Positions 9,782 through 18,493 of a DNA stretch of 64,000 nucleotides are shown here, one piece after another; position 1 is the first letter of the stretch; each line of letters starts with the position of its first letter. The notes beneath the pieces were generated by a model. It was given only the letters and a program-made list of their open reading frames with translations. It made no database searches and had not been told where the DNA came from. The DNA comes from an uncultured Eggerthellaceae bacterium. Its GTDB lineage: Bacteria; Actinomycetota; Coriobacteriia; Coriobacteriales; Eggerthellaceae. The position numbers were made by a program, and so were the translations under genes. The stretch covers positions 62,001 to 126,000 of the forward strand of contig CANQRF010000003.1 of the NCBI GenBank assembly GCA_947626195.1, given 5' to 3'.

Positions 9782-10711
9782 TTAGAAATTGAACATCGCC
9801 GTGCTGAGGTACCGTTCGCCCGTATCGGGAAGAACGGTGACGATGGTCTTTCCAGCATTCTCGGGACGTTCGGCCAATTTGGTTGCCGCTGCGACCGCCG
9901 CTCCCGACGAGATGCCCACAAGCAGCCCATCATTGGCAGCCAATTCGCGACCAACCGCGAAAGCCTCCTCGTCGGTGATCGCAAGCACTTCGTCATAGAT
10001 GCTCGTGTTCAGCGTGTCGGGAACGAATCCCGCGCCGATTCCCTGAATTTTATGAGTTCCTGCGCAGCCCTCAGAGAGCACGGGCGATCCGGCAGGCTCC
10101 ACAGCAACCACCTGAATAGCGGGATTCTTTGATTTCAGATAAGCCCCAACGCCGCTCACGGTTCCGCCGGTTCCCACGCCGGCAACGAAGATGTCCACCT
10201 TGCCCTCGGCGGCTTCCCAAATCTCGGGACCCGTCGTCGCTTCATGGATGGCGGGATTCGCGGGATTGGTGAATTGCGAGGGAATGAAAGAATTCGGGAT
10301 CTCCTCGGCGAGCTCCTGCGCACGCGCGATGGCACCCTTCATGCCCTTCGTGCCATCGGTCAGCACGAGTTCGGCACCGTAGGCTTTCATGAGGTTGCGA
10401 CGTTCCACCGACATCGTCTCTGGCATCGTGATTATGATGCGCATCCCGCGTGCCGCCGCGATTGCCGCAAGCCCGATGCCGGTGTTTCCGGACGTCGGCT
10501 CGATGATAACCGTGTCTTCGTTGAGAAGCCCTTCAGCTTCGGCTGCATCGAGCATCGCCTTCGCGATACGGTCTTTCACCGAACCGGCTGGATTGAAGAG
10601 CTCCACCTTTCCGATGATCTTTGCCTGAAGCCCATGGTTCTTCTCGTAATTCGTCAGCTCCACGAGCGGGGTGTTCCCGATGAGCTCCGCAACAGATTGA
10701 TGTACCGTCAT
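9782..10711 (-). CDS. cysK: Cysteine synthase A (O-acetylserine sulfhydrylase)
   Basis: The 309-residue PLP enzyme makes cysteine from O-acetylserine and sulfide. The Schiff-base lysine lies in GSVKDRIA (~47), the phosphate/acetylserine loop in [11 protein letters not shown], and the PLP-phosphate glycine loop in [10 protein letters not shown]. The C-terminal GISSGAA element is also present. Length is standard. It lies 24 bases downstream of a LysR-type regulator on the same strand, so the two are probably co-transcribed. That suggests a CysB-like link between sulfur supply and expression (inference). Confidence 0.95.
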   Translation of the reverse strand: MTVHQSVAELIGNTPLVELTNYEKNHGLQAKIIGKVELFNPAGSVKDRIAKAMLDAAEAEGLLNEDTVIIEPTSGNTGIGLAAIAAARGMRIIITMPETMSVERRNLMKAYGAELVLTDGTKGMKGAIARAQELAEEIPNSFIPSQFTNPANPAIHEATTGPEIWEAAEGKVDIFVAGVGTGGTVSGVGAYLKSKNPAIQVVAVEPAGSPVLSEGCAGTHKIQGIGAGFVPDTLNTSIYDEVLAITDEEAFAVGRELAANDGLLVGISSGAAVAAATKLAERPENAGKTIVTVLPDTGERYLSTAMFNF

Positions 10712-10735
10712 TGCCTTTCCTTTCGTGCTAAGTGC

Positions 10736-11662
10736 CTAAAGTCCTGAATAGCCGACTTCATATTCCTCAATGAAAAGCTTGAGCTTTTCGATATAGCGCT
10801 GCGCAAGCGGCGAGAGGTTCCGTTCGCTGTGAACGATATAGCCGACATCCATCACCTCGTCGGTTTCAAGGGGGATAGCGACGATGCCGGTGAGCATCTC
10901 AGAAGAGAGGATGCCGGTTGAGATGGTGTATCCCTGATAGTGCGCGAGAAGGTTGGAGAGCGTCCCGCGGTCGCTGACGATGATCTTCTTCTCGTGCGGC
11001 AGCTCGGCGAAAGGCTCCTCGGCATAGTAGAACGAGTTCACACTGCCCTGCTCGAACGAATAACGCGGATAGGCTGCAAGATCATCCGTCTTAAGGAGCT
11101 TCCGGTTCGCAAGCGGATGGTGCTCGCCGACGAACACATGCGGACGTGCGGTGAAGAGCGTTTCGAACTTGAGGCCCGCATCCTCAAGCGCCTTCCCGAT
11201 GACGCGACGATTGAACGTCGAGAGATAGAGGATGCCGACGTCGGAGCGGAAGTCGCGCACATCCTCGATGATCTCATTGGTGCGCGTTTCACGGAGCACG
11301 AAGGTGTAGCCCTCGCCATCATAGCCCTCAACAAATTCAACGAACGCTTCCACACAAAACGAATAATGCTGCGTGGAGATCGCAAGGCGCTGAGGAACAG
11401 GCGCCGACGTGCGCGAATAGTGCTCTTCCATGAGATCGGCCTGCTCAACGACCTGTCTCGCAAAGCCCAAGAGCTCGATGCCCTCATTTGTCAACGTGAT
11501 GCCGCGATTCGATCGCTCAAAGACAGTGACGCCCGTCTCCTGTTCGATGTCGCGGACGGCCACCGAAAGACTTGATTGCGAGACATACAGCTGATGGGCA
11601 GCCGCGCTGATCGAGCCGCATTGGGCGATCGCGATCAGATAGCGAAGCTGTTGAAGTGTCAT
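10736..11662 (-). CDS. LysR-family transcriptional regulator upstream of cysK
   Basis: Encodes 308 residues. The N-terminal winged HTH starts at MTLQQLRYLIAIAQCGSISA and continues through the recognition helix SQSSLSVAVRDIEQE. A periplasmic-binding-like effector domain follows (~90-300). The chosen start, ATG 11662, has AAGGAAGAG seven bases upstream. A longer frame to 11824 lacks homology and includes a terminator-like hairpin. The close 24-base spacing to cysK suggests joint transcription and a role in sulfur or cysteine control, but the ligand cannot be read from the sequence. Confidence 0.9.
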   Translation of the reverse strand: MTLQQLRYLIAIAQCGSISAAAHQLYVSQSSLSVAVRDIEQETGVTVFERSNRGITLTNEGIELLGFARQVVEQADLMEEHYSRTSAPVPQRLAISTQHYSFCVEAFVEFVEGYDGEGYTFVLRETRTNEIIEDVRDFRSDVGILYLSTFNRRVIGKALEDAGLKFETLFTARPHVFVGEHHPLANRKLLKTDDLAAYPRYSFEQGSVNSFYYAEEPFAELPHEKKIIVSDRGTLSNLLAHYQGYTISTGILSSEMLTGIVAIPLETDEVMDVGYIVHSERNLSPLAQRYIEKLKLFIEEYEVGYSGL

Positions 11663-11792
11663 ACGTCTCTTCCTTTCGAATAAAGTGTTCGCGAGAAGCG
11701 CGGCTTTGCGTTGCGCGAAGGTTGCACACAAGCGCGGCGCATCGGTTCCCGCCTCTGCGAGGGTAGCACACCTTTTTCGGTCGCCGCCCTTG

Positions 11793-11831
11793 AAAAAAGC
11801 ATATCCGCCATAGGGTTTTCCCATGGCGGAT
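11793..11831 (-). terminator. Rho-independent terminator of the aminotransferase gene
   Basis: ATCCGCCAT at 11803-11811 pairs with ATGGCGGAT at 11823-11831, with an inner GGG/CCC pair in the loop. Read leftward, the stem is followed by a run of six T (11798-11793). It lies between the aminotransferase stop (11916) and the LysR start. Confidence 0.8.
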
Positions 11832-11915
11832 TGCGGAAAATACGCAGAAATCGTGCGGTTTCAAGCGGTTTTTGCGAAGAACTTGGCGGCTTTTTACAAA
11901 AGGTTGAGCGGTTTT

Positions 11916-13097
11916 TTAAGCACTATAGCTTTCCTTCAGCGCCTTGAACGCCGGCATCGCGTTTTGTATGACGTCTGCCGAGACGCAATAGCTCACACGC
12001 ACCCAACCACCGACGCCGAAGCTGTCGGATGGCACGAGCAAAAGCTCATATTCTTTCGCGCGGTCGGAGAACGCCTGCGCATCCTCTTCAAGGGCGCGCA
12101 CCCACAGGTAAAACGCCCCGTCAGGCTCGACAAACTCATAACCGAGCGCAGCAAGGCCCCCAGTGAGGAGCTTGCGGTTCTCACGATAGGCTTCCACGTC
12201 GCTCGGCACATCGATGCAGCGCTCGACCACGCGCTGCAGGAGCACCGGCGCGCATACGTAGCCGAGCGCCCTCCCCGCTCCCGCGACGGCGGTGAACACC
12301 TCGGTGGCATCGGGTGCCGCATCGTTGACATAGATAAATCCGATACGCTCGCCCGGAAGCGAAAGCGCCTTGGAGTACGAATAGCAGATGATCGTGCGGT
12401 CGTAGTGCGCCGGAAACGACGGCACCACGGCGCCATAGGTGATCTGGCGATAGGGCTCGTCGCTGATAAGATAGATCGGACGGCCGAGCTCCTCTTCCTT
12501 CTTTCGCAAGAGTGCGGCGAGGGCGGAAACGCTCTCTTCGGTATACACGCAGCCAACCGGATTGTTCGGCGAATTGACGATGACCGCCGCGGTCTTCTCG
12601 CCGATGGCGGCATCGAGCGCCTCAATGTCGGGCTGGAAGCTCGGCGTGAGCGCTGGCACCTCCAAGCATTCACAGCCGCTCGCGCAGATCCACGTCCGAT
12701 ATTCGGGGAAATAGGGCGAGATGACGATCACCTCATCACCCGGACAGGTGACGGCGGCGATGGAGATCGCAAGCGCGCCGGCAGCGCCGGCCGTCATATA
12801 CACCTTGGCAGCCGTCGCCTTCACGCCGAAGGTCTTCTCCACATAGCGCGCCACCGCTTCACGCACGCTCTGGATGCCGGCGGCAGGCGAATAGCCGTGG
12901 AGCTCGCAGGGCGGCACTTCGAGGAGCTCGCGGATGACCTCAGAAACAACTTCGGGCGCAGGGACCGAAGGGTTGCCTATGCTGAAATCGAACACCTTGT
13001 CCTCGCCGATCTGCGCCTTGCGCTCAAGCCCGTAGGCAAATAGCTCGCGAATGGCGCTCGGCTCGGCGCCAAGTTGGAACATCTCTTGGTTGATCAT
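11916..13097 (-). CDS. PLP-dependent class I/II aminotransferase
   Basis: The 393-residue fold-type I enzyme contains the substrate loop IGNPSVPAP, the NSPNNPVG motif with the PLP-binding Asn, the Asp/Tyr pair in SDEPYR, the Schiff-base Lys in SYSKALSLPGERIG, and the C-terminal Arg in GWVRVSYC. This is the aspartate/aromatic aminotransferase family. The amino acid used cannot be told from sequence alone. The gene stands alone with its own terminator. Confidence 0.9.
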   Translation of the reverse strand: MINQEMFQLGAEPSAIRELFAYGLERKAQIGEDKVFDFSIGNPSVPAPEVVSEVIRELLEVPPCELHGYSPAAGIQSVREAVARYVEKTFGVKATAAKVYMTAGAAGALAISIAAVTCPGDEVIVISPYFPEYRTWICASGCECLEVPALTPSFQPDIEALDAAIGEKTAAVIVNSPNNPVGCVYTEESVSALAALLRKKEEELGRPIYLISDEPYRQITYGAVVPSFPAHYDRTIICYSYSKALSLPGERIGFIYVNDAAPDATEVFTAVAGAGRALGYVCAPVLLQRVVERCIDVPSDVEAYRENRKLLTGGLAALGYEFVEPDGAFYLWVRALEEDAQAFSDRAKEYELLLVPSDSFGVGGWVRVSYCVSADVIQNAMPAFKALKESYSA

Positions 13098-13148
13098 CTC
13101 GTTCTCCTCTTATTTCATGCAATGTATTGGAACCGGCCCCAAAACGGC

Positions 13149-13958
13149 TCAGGAGTCCTTTTTGTAGGGTGGGTTCTCATCGTAATACACCTCTTCACCT
13201 TCCGCCATCCAATTCGAGCCTGTTTCATAGTCGATGACGACGCCTGGCTGCACATTGTAAACGTAAACATTGAACGAGACGCCCTCACCGCCGTCTTCGA
13301 CGGATTGCGCCTCCATATGCACGCCGCGCGCCACGAGCTCGTCTTCATAGAAGATCGGCGTCACGCGATAGAGAACGTGGTTTCCCGTGCGCCACACGTA
13401 ATCCGAAACCATGTCTTCGTACTCCGCCATGCCGACGGCATTGAAATAACGTGTGCCGGTTATGAGGTTCCTTTCGTTCGCGTTCTCCCCCGCCAGCTTG
13501 TAGGCGATGAGATGGCTGCGGTTATAGAGCGCTCCTTGGTCGACGAAATCATAGAAGCGCTGATGCCAGCCGCTTGGATGCACATCGCTGATGTCGCCGC
13601 GCTTCCCTTGGGGCATCAGTTCCTCGCCAACGAGGGCAAATGCCGTTCCGCAGCGACCGAGCTCATCGAGCTCGCTGTATTCCTCAAATAAGGAGCGTGA
13701 AAGCTCCTCGTCGGTGAACACGGGCTCATTGTTGTTGATTTCGATCGATATATCGCCTTGATAGTCGGGCAGCTGGGTGATGTCGATACAGCCCGTCGAG
13801 GCTTCCTGTCGGACTGTCACACCTGGGGCAACGCAGCCCGCGATCCCACCGAGAGCTCCCCCAAGCAAGACGGCGAAAAGGCACAGCAAAAGCGCCCACC
13901 GCAGACGGCAGGCGCTTTGAGAGATAGAGCGCCTACGCACCGATTTTGCCGTCGCCAT
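13149..13958 (-). CDS. Secreted DNA/RNA non-specific endonuclease, predicted lipoprotein
   Basis: About 269 residues. A positively charged N-terminus (VRRRS) and a hydrophobic core lead into the lipobox IAGC near residue 42, so the protein should be lipid-anchored outside the cell. The nuclease core carries NRSHLIAYKLAGENANERN, matching the DRGH-type His and metal-binding Asn of the NucA/EndA fold, then GTRYFNAVGM. Family members degrade extracellular nucleic acid for uptake, nutrition or defence. Start: ATG 13958, just after a TTG, overlapping the end of the repeat-protein gene by 26 bases; the RBS is weak. A terminator-like hairpin lies within the signal-peptide codons. Confidence 0.85.
   Translation of the reverse strand: MATAKSVRRRSISQSACRLRWALLLCLFAVLLGGALGGIAGCVAPGVTVRQEASTGCIDITQLPDYQGDISIEINNNEPVFTDEELSRSLFEEYSELDELGRCGTAFALVGEELMPQGKRGDISDVHPSGWHQRFYDFVDQGALYNRSHLIAYKLAGENANERNLITGTRYFNAVGMAEYEDMVSDYVWRTGNHVLYRVTPIFYEDELVARGVHMEAQSVEDGGEGVSFNVYVYNVQPGVVIDYETGSNWMAEGEEVYYDENPPYKKDS
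13884..13921 (-). terminator. Terminator-like hairpin inside the nuclease signal-peptide codons
   Basis: Read leftward, AAAGCGCC pairs with GGCGCTTT and is followed by another T. It lies just after the stop of the LEA-like gene (13933) but inside the coding start of the nuclease, so it could attenuate read-through. Confidence 0.35.
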
Positions 13959-14400
13959 CAAGGTCGCGATGGGCGATTTCCTCTGCCTTGTTCTTCACGG
14001 TCTCTGCGGCATTGGCGACCACGGGCTTTGCAGCTTCGACAGCATCACCGATTTTGTCTTTTGCCGTTTCCACCGCACCCGCCACAACGGGCTTGGCGGC
14101 CTCAACAGCTCCGGCAACAACCGGCTTGGCTGCCTCAACAGCATCGCCGACCTTGTCCTTGGCTGTTTCGACAGCACCGACAACAACGGGTTTAGCTGCC
14201 TCGACGGCGTTGCCGACCTTATCTTTCGCTGTGGAAACTGCGTCCGCGACCACCGGTTTCGCCGCTTCAACGGCGTCGCCAATTTTGTCCTTGGCGGCAT
14301 TGACGACCGGCTGTGCGGCCTCGACGGCGTTGCCGACCTTATCCTTCGCAACCTCAACGGCTTTTCCTATCTTGTTTGTTATGTCGTTGAAATTTGGCAT
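13933..14400 (-). CDS. LEA-like amphipathic repeat protein with terminal DxDxDG motif
   Basis: The 155-residue protein is built from tandem copies of a roughly 22-residue unit of the form AKDK(V/I)G(N/D)AVEAAKPVV, about five to six copies with a few shortened. It is rich in Ala, Val and Lys and predicted to form long amphipathic helices, resembling LEA or apolipoprotein-like proteins. The tail ends in DLDGDGKIGA, which looks like an EF-hand or dockerin calcium loop. Start ATG 14400 has GAGGAGG five bases upstream; a longer frame to 14511 is not supported. No signal peptide. Function unknown; stress or membrane-surface protection is a guess from composition. Confidence 0.8.
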   Translation of the reverse strand: MPNFNDITNKIGKAVEVAKDKVGNAVEAAQPVVNAAKDKIGDAVEAAKPVVADAVSTAKDKVGNAVEAAKPVVVGAVETAKDKVGDAVEAAKPVVAGAVEAAKPVVAGAVETAKDKIGDAVEAAKPVVANAAETVKNKAEEIAHRDLDGDGKIGA

Positions 14401-14653
14401 AGCAGCCTCCTCATCGTGAAAGTTGATCTGCCCGCATGAGGTTTTCATGCCCCTGTTATTTAAGCAGCAGCGACAAAAGCCCTTCGCGAGAACGCTTGAG
14501 TTCCACGTCACATTATAGGAAATGATTCACGTCATGAAGCGACACGCCGGAAACCATTGCTCAACACCTCTGTAATGCAAGCACCGATTGATAACCCGCA
14601 ATATTAAGTAGATCGCGAAAGACTCATTATCGGTTCGAGGCAAAGCTGACCGA

Positions 14654-15427
14654 TTATTTCCTTTGAAGTGTTTCGAGTTTTGTTTTGAGAGCTTTGTAGT
14701 GTTTTTTCTCCTCAACAGTCCAAGGATCATATAGCGTATCTTTAAGGGTCCGACTCGCACTTTTGAGTGTTTCTTCACCTGAATAGATGCACTGCAAAGA
14801 TCGGTTATAGAGAAGTATCGTGTCGAACAAGCCGCTCTGTTCCAAAACAGCCACATTCTCGACAATTGCAGCGACAATCTTGTCGTGATGGGCTTTGTCG
14901 GTTGCTCGAGGCGTCGTTCCAGATTCTCGCATTTGCTCATAGCGCAATTGGCAGCTTATCCATGATATTTCGGGTTTTACAGCCATAATCGCAAGCGATA
15001 CCCCATAACCGCGCCCTTTCAAAAGCTGTGCGGTTGCCAGCGGAACCTCCATGGTTCTGAGTGTGCCCTCAATGACAAGGTTATATTTGAGTTCCGAAAG
15101 CTTATCAATCATTGCTTCTGTCATGCGTGAAGCCCAAGGCGCCGTATAGTCGACTGCTTTGCCCCCGTATTGTTTTTGAAACTCATGGAAACGAGGATGC
15201 GATGCGCGGTACTCATCTCCATTGATTAAGACCATGTTCCCGCAAAATACTTTCCGAAGAACATCATGAAGAGCCGTTTTGCCTGCACCGCTTTGCCCGC
15301 CAAGTAAAACAGCTTTAGGAAGTGCGCGGGGGAATACCGCAGGAGAGTGAACTGCACCAACAATTTCCCTTGCAAGACGAGATTGAAACTCTTTCTCAGA
15401 ATAAAAAGTTGAAGAATCTGATTTCAT
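14654..15427 (-). CDS. Zeta toxin family protein
   Basis: The 257-residue kinase-like protein has the Walker A motif GGQSGAGKT (~41-49). NGDEYRA follows at the substrate site, then the conserved IEGTLR strand. Zeta/PezT toxins phosphorylate UDP-N-acetylamino sugars and block cell-wall synthesis; related proteins use other substrates. Its ATG overlaps the TGA of the upstream XRE gene (ATGA at 15424-15427), the usual antitoxin-toxin order. The module is AT-rich compared with the surroundings, which suggests transfer. Confidence 0.88.
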   Translation of the reverse strand: MKSDSSTFYSEKEFQSRLAREIVGAVHSPAVFPRALPKAVLLGGQSGAGKTALHDVLRKVFCGNMVLINGDEYRASHPRFHEFQKQYGGKAVDYTAPWASRMTEAMIDKLSELKYNLVIEGTLRTMEVPLATAQLLKGRGYGVSLAIMAVKPEISWISCQLRYEQMRESGTTPRATDKAHHDKIVAAIVENVAVLEQSGLFDTILLYNRSLQCIYSGEETLKSASRTLKDTLYDPWTVEEKKHYKALKTKLETLQRK

Positions 15428-15993
15428 GCAGCGCGCCCTTTAACGTGGAGCGATAGAGCCTTTAAGCAATCGAGTTCACCGTCTATGCGATCAAGAGAAC
15501 GGTTATTGAGCGTTTCCATCGAAGCGATAGTTGGCTTTAAGTCTGCGAGATATGAGAATAAATCTTTATAAACGATCTGACTAGCCTCATCATGCTGCTC
15601 TTCAGCTAATAGCATTCCATTGATGATGTCGCCCATTATCTCAGCGGCTTTTTCGTTGAGCACTTCCTGCCTCAGCGTCAGCTCGTATATGTTCGTCATG
15701 TCCATGATGTTTCCCTCCTCATCGAATATAACTTCTGTATATATGATCTTTTCGACCGATTCGCGTTGCTTTGAGGAAAGAGAGTCTCCCGCTTCCTCAA
15801 GACATTGCCTCATGAACTCAGGAATGGCGGCTGCACGAATGAGATTGGCATTCGCCTTGCTGGGTGTCGCACCATTTTCGTAACGCGCTAAACTTGCCTC
15901 ACCGATGCCAAGAAGTTGCGCAAAAGCATGGCGCGAAAGACCATAACGCTTTCTTAAATCCCTGATTGATTGTGCGGTAATATCGTTTTCCAT
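15424..15993 (-). CDS. XRE-family antitoxin/repressor of the zeta module
   Basis: The 189-residue protein has an N-terminal Cro/C1-type HTH (residues ~8-60: LRKRYGLSRHAFAQLLGIGE then SLARYENGA). A helical C-terminal half follows, presumably the toxin-binding part. This is the PezA-like or HTH-zeta arrangement. Its RBS (AGGA) overlaps the nearer of two identical palindromes at 16002-16045, so binding there would hinder both transcription and the start region. Autoregulation is inferred from position. Confidence 0.88.
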   Translation of the reverse strand: MENDITAQSIRDLRKRYGLSRHAFAQLLGIGEASLARYENGATPSKANANLIRAAAIPEFMRQCLEEAGDSLSSKQRESVEKIIYTEVIFDEEGNIMDMTNIYELTLRQEVLNEKAAEIMGDIINGMLLAEEQHDEASQIVYKDLFSYLADLKPTIASMETLNNRSLDRIDGELDCLKALSLHVKGRAA

Positions 15994-15999
15994 TATTTT

Positions 16000-16047
16000 C
16001 CTATCATATGATATTATTTAGATTTAATAATATTATCATATGATAGG
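16000..16047. promoter_or_regulatory. Double operator of the XRE/zeta module
   Basis: Two copies of the perfect 12-bp palindrome TATCATATGATA (16002-16013 and 16034-16045) lie 32 bp apart, about three helical turns, and are embedded in a larger inverted repeat bounded by CCTATC and GATAGG. The AT-only spacer contains -10-like TAATAATAT. It lies 9 bases upstream of the XRE start. Confidence 0.75.
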
Positions 16048-16420
16048 ATTCAACTACAAGACCATAGCCAATCCAGTATTCAATCGACTACGTTTGTAGA
16101 TCGCGAAAATCTGTTTTCTAAAACTTTCTAAGAATTGAAGCGATGAGCCGCTACCAGCACGGCCACGACCATCCCATTGCTGCCGCCCTCGCTGCCGCCC
16201 ACTTCCCCACTGCTTCGCCGCCCTCGCTACCGCCCACTTCCCCACTGCTCCACTGTACCGCCGCAAACAGCCTTTGCATACAAGGTCGCAGCAAGCTTTC
16301 CTTACCAGCTTGCGCACGCACGTTTCTGGTGTTTTCACTCTGATTTTCGCGTGCAGCTCGCACACAAGTCCAACGATTCCTATAATTGGCATATTTGTCA
16401 AAGCGGCGGTGAGGGAACGC
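16048..16420. repeat. Non-coding stretch with a 35-bp-period direct repeat
   Basis: Between the TA module and the MMPL gene I see no supported gene. A C-rich unit of 33 bases starting GCCGCCCTCGCT occurs at 16182-16214 and again at 16217-16249 with one mismatch, and partial units flank it. TATAAT at 16381-16386, 35 bases before the MMPL start, may be a -10 box, but no good -35 is seen. Confidence 0.5.
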
Positions 16421-18493
16421 GTGGACAGATTTACGCACTTAGTCACAGAGCATGCGAAGGTTATCGTCGTCATAACCTTCATTTTGGCCGCTCTCTGCGG
16501 CTTCCTCGCAACGCTCGTGCCGGTGAACTACGATCTCACCTCCTACCTCCCCAAGGAAAGTCCCTCGACCGTCGCCATCAACGTGATGGAAGGTGAGTTT
16601 GATTCGTCGGTTCCCAACGCCCGCGTGATGGTGGACGATGTGAGCCTCGATCAGGCGCTCGAATACAAACGTCTCATCGCCGATGTCGAGGGCGTTTCCT
16701 CGGTCGTGTGGCTCGACGACGTCACCGACATCACCATACCCCTCGGCGCGCAAGATGCGGCGCTTGTCGATGAATACTTCAAAGACGGGCACGCCATCTA
16801 CAGCGTTACGATCGAAGGCGACCACGTGGCCGATGCGACCCGCGCCATCTACGACATCATCGGGAACGGGCACGCGATCGGCGAGGCCATCACAACCGCC
16901 GACACACAGAACATGGCTGTTTCCGAGGTGCTCAACGCTTTCGCGATCCTCATCCCGCTCATCATCCTGCTGCTCGTGCTCTCCACTTCCTCGTGGCTGG
17001 AACCGCTGTTCTTCCTCCTCGCAATCGGCGTCTCCATCGTCTTCAACATGGGAACGAACGTCGTGTTCGGCGAGCTTTCCAACATCGCGTTCACAATCGC
17101 TCCGATCCTCCAGCTGGCGGTCTCGCTCGACTACGCCATCTTCCTCCTCCACGCCTTTCAGCGGGCGCGCGAAGCCACTTCCGACCTGCGAACTGCCATG
17201 CGTCAGGCCATGAAGGAGAGCTTCTCCGCCATCGCCGCCTCCGCCGCCACGACGATTTTCGGGTTCGCGGCGCTTGGCTTCATGAAGTTCTCCATTGGCG
17301 CCGAACTGGGCATCACGCTGGTGAAGGGAATCGTCTTCTCCTTCCTGTGCGTGATGATTTTCCTGCCGGCCTTCACGCTGGTCGCCCATAACCTCATCGA
17401 CAAGACGCACCATCGCGCCCTCATGCCGAGCTTCGCCTCAGTGGGGAAATTCCTCTCCCCCATCCGCATCCCCGCTATCGCGATCGTCGCCGTGCTCGTT
17501 GTGCCCTGCATGCTCGCCCAGCAGCATATGGCGTTCACCTATTCGATGGGCTCAAGCGACGATATGACGAACCGCACAGTTGCAGACGAGGCGGCCATCG
17601 AAGAGGTGTACGCCCAGCAGACGCCGCTTGTGCTGTTGGTGCCGAGGGGCGACATGGGACGTGAGGCACAGCTCTCCACGGCCATTGAGGAAAATCCTTT
17701 TGTGGATTCAGTGCTCTCCTATCCAATGTCGGTGGGTGCGGAAATCCCCGTCGAGTTCCTCGACAAAGACGTGCAGGATCAGTTCTATTCCGAAAACTAC
17801 GCACGCATCGTCATCTACGCGAACACCGAAAACGAAGGAACGGACGCATTCGGCCTGGTGGAATACATTCACGAACAGGCTGCCGACCTCTATGGCGACG
17901 AAGCGCTTCTCGCAGGCGAGCCCGCGAGTCTCTATGATATGCGCGAGGTCACCCTTGAAGATTCGCGCGTGACCAACACCGTGGCAGTTCTCGCGATCCT
18001 CGCGGTGCTGTTTCTCACCTTCCGCTCGCTGCTTTTGCCCTTCGTCCTCATCGCGACCATCGAATCGGCGATCATCATCAACCTCTCGATTCCGTATTTC
18101 ACGGGCGACTCCCTCAATTACCTCGGCTATTTGGTGATAAACACGGTGCAGCTCGGCGCGACGGTGGACTACGCCATCCTCTTCACCGACACCTATCTGA
18201 AGAAGCGCCGTCTCATGCCCTGCAAGCAGGCGCTCGCACAAACCGCCGGCGAGACCTTCAAGAGCATCCTCGTTTCGGCGAGCATCCTCGCGCTCGCGGG
18301 CTTCGTTCTGTGGATCACCTCATCGAACGGCATCATCTCGATTCTCGGGCATCTGCTTTTCCGCGGAACACTGCTCTCGTTCCTCCTCGTCGTGACCTTC
18401 CTGCCAGGCGTTTTGCGCCTGCTTGACAAACCGATCGGCAAAACGACGTGGCATTCTCGGTTCTATTCAATACACGAAAAGAGCAAACCATGA
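16421..18493 (+). CDS. MMPL/RND-family exporter
   Basis: About 690 residues with the internal duplication typical of MMPL proteins. Each half has one helix, a soluble extracellular domain, and then a block of five to six helices (first half after NAFAILIPLIILLLVLS, second after TNTVAVLAILAVLFLTF). Conserved Asp-Tyr pairs SLDYAIFL and TVDYAILF mark the proton-relay helices. Such proteins export lipids or drugs in Actinobacteria. Start chosen at GTG 16421, with GAGGG five bases upstream, giving VDRFTHLVTEHAK; a frame to 16274 would start in the direct-repeat region and lacks an RBS. Its stop overlaps the next start (ATGA), so export is tied to the downstream secreted protein. Confidence 0.87.
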   Translation: MDRFTHLVTEHAKVIVVITFILAALCGFLATLVPVNYDLTSYLPKESPSTVAINVMEGEFDSSVPNARVMVDDVSLDQALEYKRLIADVEGVSSVVWLDDVTDITIPLGAQDAALVDEYFKDGHAIYSVTIEGDHVADATRAIYDIIGNGHAIGEAITTADTQNMAVSEVLNAFAILIPLIILLLVLSTSSWLEPLFFLLAIGVSIVFNMGTNVVFGELSNIAFTIAPILQLAVSLDYAIFLLHAFQRAREATSDLRTAMRQAMKESFSAIAASAATTIFGFAALGFMKFSIGAELGITLVKGIVFSFLCVMIFLPAFTLVAHNLIDKTHHRALMPSFASVGKFLSPIRIPAIAIVAVLVVPCMLAQQHMAFTYSMGSSDDMTNRTVADEAAIEEVYAQQTPLVLLVPRGDMGREAQLSTAIEENPFVDSVLSYPMSVGAEIPVEFLDKDVQDQFYSENYARIVIYANTENEGTDAFGLVEYIHEQAADLYGDEALLAGEPASLYDMREVTLEDSRVTNTVAVLAILAVLFLTFRSLLLPFVLIATIESAIIINLSIPYFTGDSLNYLGYLVINTVQLGATVDYAILFTDTYLKKRRLMPCKQALAQTAGETFKSILVSASILALAGFVLWITSSNGIISILGHLLFRGTLLSFLLVVTFLPGVLRLLDKPIGKTTWHSRFYSIHEKSKP

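Noticed and set aside
11823-13043. 406-codon open frame on the plus strand
   Set aside because: It is antisense to the aminotransferase, is Arg/His-rich, and has no RBS or family resemblance. A high-GC shadow frame.
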